DNA of 8,570 bases from Bryobacterales bacterium (GTDB taxonomy: Bacteria; Acidobacteriota; Terriglobia; Bryobacterales; Bryobacteraceae): contig JANXQZ010001195.1 of NCBI GenBank assembly GCA_025353235.1, positions 1 through 8,570 on the forward strand, read 5' to 3'. This document shows positions 1-5,763 of the stretch, in pieces. A program made the position numbers and the translations under genes. The notes beneath the pieces are model-generated. The model was not told the origin of the DNA. It made no database searches and saw only the letters and a list, made by a program, of their open reading frames with translations. How positions within the stretch are numbered: position 1 is the first letter of the stretch; each line of letters begins with the position of its first letter.

Positions 1-263
1 TGACGCAGATCGCGCATCACGCGCATGCGTCCATGGCCTTCGTTCTGAAGCCGGGCGGTGGCGAACCCCTCCGCATACTTCCGATCATTCAAATAACCCG
101 AATCCTTGAGCTTGACCATTACCTCGTCAACATCTTCCGGCTTTTCCGAGCGCTTCCGCAATTTGTCGCGCAGTTCGCCCAACGAATAAGCCCGACCGCT
201 CAAGGTTCGAAGAGCATAGTCCAGCAACTTCCCCGCATCCAGCCGTTTTGGCGCACGGTTCAT
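1..263 (-). CDS. recX: RecX-family recombination regulator, N-terminal part (runs off the left edge)
   Basis: RecX binds RecA filaments in the cytoplasm and limits or modulates recombinase and SOS-coprotease activity (family knowledge). Only the first 87 codons are in the window; the 3' end lies beyond base 1. Reading starts at the ATG at 263-261. The visible protein has the RecX pattern of short three-helix repeats: LLDYALRTLSGRAYSLGELR (residues 13-32), a basic stretch LRDKLRKR (31-38), then VMVKLKDSGYLNDRKYA (48-64) with the characteristic GYLND turn, followed by the F-x-x-x-R helix (residues 67-71). There is no good Shine-Dalgarno sequence before the ATG. The DUF72 gene ends 34 bp upstream on the same strand, so co-transcription is likely. 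recA is not in the window. The family call is firm from the motifs; the length and the C-terminal part cannot be judged. Confidence 0.85.
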   Translation of the reverse strand, partial: MNRAPKRLDAGKLLDYALRTLSGRAYSLGELRDKLRKRSEKPEDVDEVMVKLKDSGYLNDRKYAEGFATARLQNEGHGRMRVMRDLR

Positions 264-297
264 CAAGAGACAAGGTAGCAGATCGAGTCTGAAAATC

Positions 298-1008
298 TCA
301 CTTGGCAAACCGGCGGAGCAGTTCTTCCGCGTACAGCGCTCCCGCCGGACTGTCTTCGTGTTTAAAGAATACGTACGTGTCGCGCCCTTGGGAAAGCAGC
401 TGTTCCACTCGGCCTGCAATCTCCAGTCGATCCTCCGCCGAGTACTCTTCCTTGCGCAGCCGTGCATAGACGAACGGCGCAGTGATCACCTCAGGTACGA
501 CCAATTTCTCGGACTCGGCCAGACATAACGCCACATTGTGCTGTTTCAATAGCGCATAAACCGGTTCCGCCAGCCAGGATGCATGCCGGAATTCGAAAGC
601 GCAGCGGAAGTCGGAGGGCAAGTCGACCAAAAATTGCTCCAGGACCGCCAAGTCGCAGCGAAACGCGGGGGGCAGTTGGAACAGCACGGGTCCAAGGCGA
701 CCGGCGGTGCGAAGCGGATCGATCGCTCGAAAAAACAGGTCGGTGAACTCCGCCTTCTTCAGCTTCTGGATGTGCGTGATGCGCATGTGCGCCTTGGGAG
801 CGAACAGGAACCCTGCGGGAGTCGTATTAACCCAATTCTCCAGCGTGGCAGCGGACGGAATCCTGCGAAACGTATAATTAATTTCGACCGCATTGAGCCT
901 GCCGGCGTAATAGGAAAGGAACTTTTTAGAGGGCACATTCGCCGGGTAAAAATCCGGTTTCCAACTCGCATACGCGAATCCAGATGTGCCGCTATACAGA
1001 TTTGCCAT
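298..1008 (-). CDS. DUF72 domain-containing protein (YecE-like)
   Basis: A complete 236-residue protein of the DUF72/YecE family, a TIM-barrel fold of unknown biochemical function that is widespread in bacteria and archaea. Family landmarks are clear: GTSGFAYASWKPDFYP (residues 7-22), VEINYTFRRIPS (41-52), the FAPKAHMRITH segment (69-79), GPVLFQLPP (106-114), AFEFRHASW (137-145) and the C-terminal YVFFKHEDSPAG (212-223). Most members carry an N-rich version of that last motif; here it is FKHEDSPAG, which looks like a subfamily variant rather than damage. The length is normal for the family. The ATG at 1008-1006 is chosen because GAGGAG lies 6 nt upstream and the GTSG strand follows at once. 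There is no signal peptide or membrane segment, so it should be cytoplasmic. recX follows 34 bp downstream; the ABC exporter is divergent across 59 bp. No specific function is claimed. Confidence 0.93.
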   Translation of the reverse strand: MANLYSGTSGFAYASWKPDFYPANVPSKKFLSYYAGRLNAVEINYTFRRIPSAATLENWVNTTPAGFLFAPKAHMRITHIQKLKKAEFTDLFFRAIDPLRTAGRLGPVLFQLPPAFRCDLAVLEQFLVDLPSDFRCAFEFRHASWLAEPVYALLKQHNVALCLAESEKLVVPEVITAPFVYARLRKEEYSAEDRLEIAGRVEQLLSQGRDTYVFFKHEDSPAGALYAEELLRRFAK

Positions 1009-1014
1009 GCCCGA

Positions 1015-1020
1015 CTCCTC
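1015..1020 (-). promoter_or_regulatory. Shine-Dalgarno sequence of the DUF72 gene
   Basis: The minus strand reads GAGGAG here, 6 nt before the ATG of the DUF72 gene. It is a near-consensus ribosome binding site and settles that start codon. Confidence 0.75.
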
Positions 1021-1030
1021 CGAATCGAAA

Positions 1031-1060
1031 GCGTTTAAGAACGCATCCCATTTTATAGAT
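1031..1060 (+). promoter_or_regulatory. Candidate promoter/operator of the divergent DUF72-ABC spacer
   Basis: The 59-bp spacer between the divergent DUF72 and ABC exporter genes holds two signals. A 14-bp dyad, GCGTTTAAGAACGC (1031-1044), has perfect 5-bp arms around a 4-bp centre and could be an operator. A -10-like TATAGAT (1054-1060) on the plus strand would place a transcription start at about 1066-1068, at the TTG start codon itself. No convincing -35 hexamer is present; the best T-rich stretch (1034-1039) is too close. These are pattern matches only, and five-base arms can arise by chance. Confidence 0.3.
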
Positions 1061-1067
1061 CAAAACA

Positions 1068-2951
1068 TTGACGCCTAAAAGTCCCAAAAAACCCACCTCA
1101 GAGCGTATCCGCACGCTGCTCCCGGACATTCTGGAGCTAGTCCGGCCCCGGCGCGGCATTCTCGCAGCCGGCTTCGTTCTGATGATCATAAACCGTCTGT
1201 GCGGCTTAGTGTTGCCCGCTTCGACAAAATTTCTAATTGACGACGTCCTCGGCAAACACCATTTCCAATACCTGCTGTGGATTGTGTTGGCGGTGCTGGG
1301 AGCCACGGCTATTCAGGGTATTACCTCCTTCTCGCTCACGCAACTGCTCTCCAAGGCAGCCCAGCGGCTGATTGCGGAACTGCGCGAGAAAGTGCAAAGG
1401 CATATAGGGAGGCTATCGGTCTCGTATTACGACTCCAACAAGACGGGCACGCTGGTATCGCGCATCATGAACGACGTGGAAGGCGTTCGGAATCTGGTAG
1501 GGACAGGCTTGGTGGAGTTCGTGGGCGGAATCATGACTGCGCTTTTCGCCCTAGTGATCCTGCTGAGGATCAGTGTCACGATGACAGCACTCGCTTTCGG
1601 CGTCGTATCCATTTTCGGAATCGTGCTGAGCAGGGCGTTCAAGACCATACGGCCGATTTTTCGGGAGCGGGGCAAAATCACTGCCGACGTAACCGGCCGC
1701 CTGACGGAATCGTTGGGCGGGGTGCGCGTGGTGAAGGGCTATCACGCCGAGGAGCGCGAGTCGGCCGTCTTTGTAAAGGGAGTCACCCGGCTGCTCGAGA
1801 ATGTGCTCAAGAGCCTGACTGCCATGTCGGTGATGAGTTTGTCCGCCACGCTACTGATGGGAATCGTGGGAGCCACCATGATGTACATGGGTGCCAACCA
1901 AATCGAAGCCGGAAAAATAACGCTTGGCGATTTTGTGACATTCACGGCTTTTTTGGCGTTGCTGGTAGCGCCGATTTTTCAAGTGGTGGCGATCGGCACG
2001 CAGTTGACGGAAGCCCTGGCGGGCCTTGACCGCACTCGCGAAGTCATGAGCGAACGTCCCGAGGATTCCGATCCGCGCCGAACGGCGGCCATCGCGGAAT
2101 TAGACGGGCGGGTGGAATTCGATCACGTGACATTCTCCTATGAAACCGGCAAGGATGTTCTGCACGATATCTCGTTCGATTCGAAGCCGGGAACTGTGAC
2201 TGCGCTGGTTGGTTCCTCGGGGTCTGGTAAATCGACCATGATTGGGCTCATCGCGGCTTTTCATGTGCCAAATGAAGGCACGGTCCGGGTAGATGGCGTG
2301 GATCTGAGCACGGTTCGGCTGAGCTCATACAGGACGCAGCTTGGCGTGGTGCTGCAGGACACGTTCCTGTTTGACGGCTCGATTCGAGAGAACGTGGCTT
2401 TTGCGAGGCCCCATGCCACTGAGGCCGCGATCATGGAGGCTTGCCGCATCGCCAGGGTGGACGAGTTCGCCGAGGGCTTCGAGCTAAAGTACGACACGAT
2501 TGTTGGCGAGCGCGGCGTGAAGTTGTCAGGCGGGCAGAGGCAGCGCGTCTCGATTGCACGGGCCATTCTCGCCGATCCTCGTATTCTGATTCTGGACGAA
2601 GCAACGTCCAGTCTGGATTCCGAATCCGAGGCGCTGATCCAGGACGGACTGAAGTACCTCATGAAAGGGCGCACAACGTTCGTGATCGCGCACCGTCTTT
2701 CTACCATTCGGCGAGCCGATCAGATCCTGGTGGTGGAGGGCGGGAGGATCGTGGAACGGGGCACTCACGAATCGCTGTATGCCATGGAAGGCCGGTATCA
2801 CGAGCTTTATACCAAGCAGCATGGGGTCCAGATGAACCTTTTCCTCGCGCCTGGCGAGGGGGATAGCGTACCAGAGCAGGATCGAGGAAAGCCCGCTTCG
2901 AAGACGGCCGAAGCTGGTCTATCGGACGCGATGCGCATGATCCGCGGTTAG
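1068..2951 (+). CDS. ABC exporter half-transporter (membrane domain fused to ATPase), MsbA/BmrA type
   Basis: A complete 627-residue half-transporter that should homodimerise in the inner membrane and use ATP hydrolysis to export a lipid, drug or peptide; the substrate cannot be told from sequence. The N-terminal half is an ABC type-1 membrane domain with about six helices (near residues 31-50, 67-90, 149-168, 173-190, 254-275, 288-310). The C-terminal half is a complete nucleotide-binding domain: A-loop Tyr358, Walker A GSSGSGKST (382-390), Q-loop Gln430, signature LSGGQ (486-490), Walker B ILILD with Glu511 (506-511), D-loop SSLD (514-517) and H-loop His542. All catalytic residues are intact. 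A tail of about 40 residues (588-627) follows the ATPase and has no recognised domain. Reading starts at TTG 1068, because no in-frame ATG or GTG lies just upstream and the next good start would cut into the first helix. No Shine-Dalgarno sequence is visible. No partner subunit or regulator adjoins it. Confidence 0.93.
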   Translation: MTPKSPKKPTSERIRTLLPDILELVRPRRGILAAGFVLMIINRLCGLVLPASTKFLIDDVLGKHHFQYLLWIVLAVLGATAIQGITSFSLTQLLSKAAQRLIAELREKVQRHIGRLSVSYYDSNKTGTLVSRIMNDVEGVRNLVGTGLVEFVGGIMTALFALVILLRISVTMTALAFGVVSIFGIVLSRAFKTIRPIFRERGKITADVTGRLTESLGGVRVVKGYHAEERESAVFVKGVTRLLENVLKSLTAMSVMSLSATLLMGIVGATMMYMGANQIEAGKITLGDFVTFTAFLALLVAPIFQVVAIGTQLTEALAGLDRTREVMSERPEDSDPRRTAAIAELDGRVEFDHVTFSYETGKDVLHDISFDSKPGTVTALVGSSGSGKSTMIGLIAAFHVPNEGTVRVDGVDLSTVRLSSYRTQLGVVLQDTFLFDGSIRENVAFARPHATEAAIMEACRIARVDEFAEGFELKYDTIVGERGVKLSGGQRQRVSIARAILADPRILILDEATSSLDSESEALIQDGLKYLMKGRTTFVIAHRLSTIRRADQILVVEGGRIVERGTHESLYAMEGRYHELYTKQHGVQMNLFLAPGEGDSVPEQDRGKPASKTAEAGLSDAMRMIRG

Positions 2952-3021
2952 CGGTCGCGGACTCTGTGAAGAATTCGGCGGAACTGCCGATAGTTGGATT
3001 GTACGGAGTCTGACAGACAAA

Positions 3022-3039
3022 TCCGAACGCCTGTTCGGA
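3022..3039. repeat. Perfect 7-bp inverted repeat resembling a Gram-positive-type LexA box
   Basis: TCCGAAC, a 4-base spacer GCCT, then GTTCGGA. Its core CGAAC-N4-GTTCG has the half-sites and spacing of the LexA box known from Bacillus and relatives; within the central four bases, one deviates from that consensus. As RNA the same bases would form a stable 7-bp stem with a tetraloop, so it might instead be the hairpin of a terminator for the ABC gene that ends 70 bp before it, although no U-tract follows. Its location in front of the kinase reading frame suits an operator. The symmetry is directly visible; either function is inference. Confidence 0.45.
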
Positions 3040-3051
3040 AGCTTCGAAGCT
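3040..3051. repeat. 12-bp perfect palindrome adjoining the LexA-like box
   Basis: AGCTTCGAAGCT is its own reverse complement and begins at the base after the 3022-3039 inverted repeat. It could be a second protein-binding dyad or a small second hairpin (4-bp stem, UCGA loop). Two adjacent perfect dyads in a non-coding gap are more suggestive than either one alone. Confidence 0.4.
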
Positions 3052-3161
3052 GCCATGCCATTGGCCCAGGACGCCGGGGAGATTGGCCCGATTTGGAAGT
3101 GCGTTTCAGATGAGCAAGGGGGAATTGCAGCCAACCGCCGCAGAGCTGCAACCTGGGCTGG

Positions 3162-3929
3162 ATGTCGTGGTGCGACATCTTGCGACCGGTTTCGCTGGCT
3201 CTTGCCGGTGTCATGGCATTGCTGGCCACCAGCAACGCCCTCCTCAATCGGGATGGTCAAGTTCCAAAGGCGGTAATTTCCGAGCTAGGCTGTGCGGCCG
3301 CCCTGTTCCTAATCGGCCTGGCAGTCAGCCGCTGGAAAGTGGCTCCGCAGTGGGCTCATCCGATCGCGGCACTGATTTTCTGCGTCGCTCTGATCGATGC
3401 CCTGTATCCTACCGAGGTCCTGAGAGACCCGATGCAGACCTGGAACGTGTGTTTGGTAATCATCGGAGCTGCCTGTTTCTTTTTGTCCCTGAATTGGCTC
3501 ATGTTGCTTTTGGGGATAGCACTGGCAGGCTGGGCCTGGCTGGGCCCTCTAAGCCATCCGTCAGTGAGCTGGATTCCCGCCGCTTACATGCAGTTCACGT
3601 CGATGTCGCTCGCGATTATCGTTTTTAACGCCCGGCGAGGCGGCTATCGGCGAATTGGGCGCATGCGGCTTCAGGATGAAGTGCGGAAGCGGGAACTGGC
3701 GGGCGCCACCCAAGTCATTCGCGAGAGCGAACAGCGGTTTCGCGTGCTCGTTGAGAACAGCTCTGACGCAATCGCGCTGCTGGATCGCGCAGGAGTGGTG
3801 ACTTACGCCAGTCCATCCAAGCGCCACGTGCTCGGGTTTTCTCCTGAAGCGATTACAGGCAAGAATCGTTGTAGTTCATCCACGGAAGATACCGCGATTC
3901 GGCGTGGCGAGAATTTAGCGAAATCCTAA
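3162..3929 (+). CDS. Sensor kinase N-terminal fragment: membrane region plus start of PAS 1
   Basis: A 255-codon frame encoding the sensory half of the broken kinase. About six hydrophobic segments (near residues 8-28, 43-57, 65-82, 94-110, 112-127, 141-155) form a membrane domain with no recognised ligand-binding fold. A charged linker (156-187, RRGGYRRIGRMRLQDEVRKR) leads into a PAS domain starting with ESEQRFRVLVENSSDAIALL (188-207) and VVTYASPSKRHVLGFSPEAI (212-231). From residue 236 the frame leaves the PAS sequence and reads unrelated residues until TAA at 3929. The ATG at 3162 has no clear ribosome binding site, and the true start may lie upstream in another frame. If translated as it stands, the product would be a membrane protein with a truncated PAS domain and no kinase activity. 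Fragment status is clear; the exact start is not. Confidence 0.6.
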   Translation: MSWCDILRPVSLALAGVMALLATSNALLNRDGQVPKAVISELGCAAALFLIGLAVSRWKVAPQWAHPIAALIFCVALIDALYPTEVLRDPMQTWNVCLVIIGAACFFLSLNWLMLLLGIALAGWAWLGPLSHPSVSWIPAAYMQFTSMSLAIIVFNARRGGYRRIGRMRLQDEVRKRELAGATQVIRESEQRFRVLVENSSDAIALLDRAGVVTYASPSKRHVLGFSPEAITGKNRCSSSTEDTAIRRGENLAKS

Positions 3930-3964
3930 AAGTTCCTGGTTCGGAAAGCGCGCACCGTTTACGA

Positions 3965-5185
3965 ATGCGGCATGCGAACGGGTCTTTGCGCTGGATCGAG
4001 TTCATTGCTTCCAACCTCTTGGATGAGCCTGCTATCCGCTCGGTGGTGATCAACTATCGCGATGTAACGGAACGCACCGAATCGGAACAGTCGGTGCGGC
4101 GTCTTAGCCGCCAAAACGAACTGATTCTTCATTCTGCAGCCGAGGGGATTTGCGGGCTCGACCCGTCTGGACGGATAACTTTTAGCAACCCAGCCGCGGC
4201 GCGAATCACCGGCTGGAGCGTCGAGGAGATGATCGGAACCGACTTACGTGCCGCTTTTCACGACGTGGAATTGAATGGATCGGCGAGCTCGAGCGTCGAG
4301 AGTTTCCGGAGAAGGGATGGGAGCAGTTTTCCCGTGGAGTACGTGAGCACTCCGATCATAGAGGACGGACGATCGCTGGGCGAGGTAGTTCTATTTCGAG
4401 ATATCACCGAACGCCGCCAAGCCGAACGGGAATTGTACCGCGCGAAGGAAGCAGCAGAGGCGGCCAATCGGGCCAAGAGCGACTTTCTAGCGAACATGAG
4501 CCACGAGATCCGGACCCCTATGAACGGAGTTCTCGGGATGACGGAACTCGCCCTGCAAACTGACCTGACTTCCGAACAGAAAGAACAGCTGGAGATGGTG
4601 AAATCGTCGGCGGATTCGCTCTTAACCGTTATCAACGACATCCTTGATTTCTCGAAAATTGAAGCTGGCAAGCTGGATGTGGATGAGGTGGAGTTTACCA
4701 TCCGAGACTGCGTCGTTGGGGCGATCGGTCAACTCGCATTGAGTGCGGAGCAGAAAGGGCTGGAACTGCTTTGCGACATCGCCGAAGATACGCCCGAGTT
4801 CGCGATTGGAGACCCGGCCCGCATACGCCAAATCCTGGTCAACTTGGTGGGCAATGCGATTAAGTTTACTGAACGGGGACAAATCCTTGTAACCATGGCT
4901 GTGAAGTCCCGCGATGAGGAGACCATAACCCTGCAGGCGGGAGTGCGCGATACGGGAATGGGAGTGCCCGAGAGTAAGCTCCGCTTGATCTTCGAGCGGT
5001 TCACTCAGGCGGACAGCTCTACTACCCGGAAATTCGGCGGCACTGGCCTCGGGCTCACGATCACCTCCCGATTAGTAAGCATGATGGGCGGCCGCATCTG
5101 GGTCGAAAGCCAAGATGGAGCGGGCAGCCACTTTCAGTTCACGTTAAATTTGCGCTCGGCCCAGGCTATCACGCGGCCAGGCTGA
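3965..5185 (+). CDS. Sensor histidine kinase C-terminal fragment: PAS 1 end, PAS 2, HisKA, HATPase
   Basis: A 406-codon frame carrying the catalytic half. Residues 1-36 are the end of PAS 1 (MRHANGSLRWIEFIASN, then VVINYRDVTER). PAS 2 spans about 52-151 (EGICGLDPSGRITFSNPAAA, ending VVLFRDITERR). A short coiled-coil linker precedes the HisKA domain with phosphoacceptor His180 in FLANMSHEIRTPMNG. The HATPase domain has N-box Asn297 (NLVGNAIKFT), G1 DTGMGVP (329-335), F-box FERFTQAD (343-350) and G2 GGTGLGL (358-364). All catalytic motifs are intact, so this half could autophosphorylate if expressed. Many kinases with this HisKA/HATPase style continue into a receiver domain; this one stops 18 residues after the last ATPase strand (FQFTLNL). 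The ATG at 3965 lies inside a PAS domain and has no clear Shine-Dalgarno sequence, so it is probably not a natural start. It converges on the Uma2 gene with 1 bp between stop codons. Confidence 0.75.
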   Translation: MRHANGSLRWIEFIASNLLDEPAIRSVVINYRDVTERTESEQSVRRLSRQNELILHSAAEGICGLDPSGRITFSNPAAARITGWSVEEMIGTDLRAAFHDVELNGSASSSVESFRRRDGSSFPVEYVSTPIIEDGRSLGEVVLFRDITERRQAERELYRAKEAAEAANRAKSDFLANMSHEIRTPMNGVLGMTELALQTDLTSEQKEQLEMVKSSADSLLTVINDILDFSKIEAGKLDVDEVEFTIRDCVVGAIGQLALSAEQKGLELLCDIAEDTPEFAIGDPARIRQILVNLVGNAIKFTERGQILVTMAVKSRDEETITLQAGVRDTGMGVPESKLRLIFERFTQADSSTTRKFGGTGLGLTITSRLVSMMGGRIWVESQDGAGSHFQFTLNLRSAQAITRPG

Positions 5186-5197
5186 GTTAGGGCCTGG
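5177..5197. terminator. Weak hairpin spanning the convergent kinase and Uma2 stop codons
   Basis: CCAGGC (5177-5182) and GCCTGG (5192-5197) can pair around a 9-nt loop that contains both convergent stop codons. It could act in either direction, but the stem is only 6 bp and no T-run follows on either strand. I list it because nothing else could end either transcript here; it may not function. Confidence 0.25.
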
Positions 5198-5729
5198 TAA
5201 TCTCGCGGCATGACATGCTCCAACCTGGCAATAGTGGCGTTGTCAGCCGATCATCTCCGCTTAAGACGCGAACTGTCTGTTCCCTTGTATACACGAATAC
5301 TTCCTGCATGTCGGGAAAGATCTGCCAGACTTCCTGAACATCAGCCCGCAAATAAGCCCTAACCTTTCGTAGACTCTCGGAAGTCCGCTCAGAAGGAGAG
5401 ATCACCTCGACCGCTATGTTGGGTGCGCCCTGAACGGGAATGCGATTCTGATCGAACGTCGCCCATCTCTCGGGTAGAATGATCGAGATATCCGGACGGA
5501 GCCTCTTATCTTCTCCAAGTGCAAATTCCACATCCGGCACCGTCATACCGTTCTCGTGAGAATTCAAATAATTTTCGAGAGAAGTGCTGAGTCGGATCAC
5601 GATGCGCTGATGTTTGATAGATGCGCTAGGCACTGGAATCAAGTCGCCGTCCAGCAGTTCCCATTGGCGGCCCTCTTCGTAAGGCAGGGCATCGAACTGA
5701 ACACCGCTCATGTTCGCCAAGGTTGCCAT
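5187..5729 (-). CDS. Uma2-family protein (DUF820, PD-(D/E)XK nuclease fold)
   Basis: A complete 180-residue member of the Uma2/DUF820 family, predicted from its fold to be a restriction-endonuclease-like nuclease. Its substrate and biological role are not established. Visible landmarks: the N-terminal DALPYEEGRQWELLDGDLIP (13-32), a conserved-position His40, active-site Asp80 in LRPDISII (77-84), Glu108 in GAPNIAVEVISPSE (101-114) where the family's E-x-(I/L/V)-S-P-S motif sits, and basic Lys122 before YLRADVQEVW (126-135). The expected acidic and lysine residues are present, so it is probably active. Its length is typical. The ATG at 5729-5727 is supported by a good Shine-Dalgarno sequence; Met7 is the only close alternative. 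It starts 34 bp after the epimerase stop on the same strand and is probably the last gene of that operon. Such genes occur in many copies in cyanobacteria and some acidobacteria. Confidence 0.88.
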   Translation of the reverse strand: MATLANMSGVQFDALPYEEGRQWELLDGDLIPVPSASIKHQRIVIRLSTSLENYLNSHENGMTVPDVEFALGEDKRLRPDISIILPERWATFDQNRIPVQGAPNIAVEVISPSERTSESLRKVRAYLRADVQEVWQIFPDMQEVFVYTREQTVRVLSGDDRLTTPLLPGWSMSCREITRP

Positions 5730-5738
5730 CGAGTCTAT

Positions 5739-5744
5739 CTCCTT
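5739..5744 (-). promoter_or_regulatory. Shine-Dalgarno sequence of the Uma2 gene
   Basis: The minus strand reads AAGGAG, 9 nt before the ATG of the Uma2 gene. It is the strongest ribosome binding site in the minus-strand cluster, so Uma2 can be translated independently, unlike the two overlapping genes upstream. Confidence 0.7.
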
Positions 5745-5763
5745 TTCATTCTAGTCCAGCCGC

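Larger units (their letters stand above)
2952..3161. other. 210-bp intergenic stretch between the ABC exporter and the broken kinase
   Basis: I see no convincing independent gene here. It holds two adjacent perfect inverted repeats (3022-3039 and 3040-3051, listed separately) and no T-run that would make a standard terminator. A weak -35/-10-like pair, TTGGAT (2994-2999) and ACAAAT (3017-3022) 17 bp apart, precedes the repeats. From the ATG at 3110 another frame reads MSKGELQPTAAELQPGLDVV, which could be the true N-terminus of the downstream kinase if a further frameshift lies near 3170 (see findings). Confidence 0.55.
3162..5185 (+). pseudogene. Membrane-anchored multi-PAS sensor histidine kinase gene, broken by two frameshifts
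   Basis: The two reading frames at 3162-3929 and 3965-5185 are halves of one kinase gene: membrane sensor region, PAS 1, PAS 2, HisKA, HATPase. PAS 1 runs through three frames in turn. Frame A reads VLGFSPEAITGKN up to base 3866. Skipping base 3867 gives frame B, VVVHPRKIPRF (3868-3900), which includes the His-Pro commonly found at this point of a PAS domain. Skipping one more base near 3901-3904 gives frame C, WREFSEILKVPGS (3905 onward), which runs into the second half. Each shift is +1, so two one-base insertions (or equivalent losses) would explain it. Neither site lies in a homopolymer. As given, no single protein can be made. Real decay and sequencing error both fit. A third shift near 3170 is possible. 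No response regulator gene lies in the window. Confidence 0.75.

Noticed and set aside
33..278. Plus-strand open frame (81 codons) at the left edge
   Set aside because: The opposite strand encodes a recognisable RecX N-terminus; this frame is its shadow.
583..1038. Plus-strand open frame (151 codons) opposite the DUF72 gene
   Set aside because: It is antisense to a clear DUF72 gene; no motif and no ribosome binding site of its own.
1277..2029. Plus-strand open frame (250 codons) inside the ABC exporter
   Set aside because: It lies in a shifted frame of an intact gene and has a composition typical of out-of-frame GC-rich DNA, with no domain.
3022..3051. Calling the paired palindromes a rho-independent terminator
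   Set aside because: The stems are good, but no T-run follows either one, so the pair is listed as repeats with an open function.
3866..3930. Programmed ribosomal frameshifting in the histidine kinase
   Set aside because: Two separate +1 shifts would be needed within about 40 bases, and I see no slippery sequence or stimulatory element; decay or sequence error is simpler.
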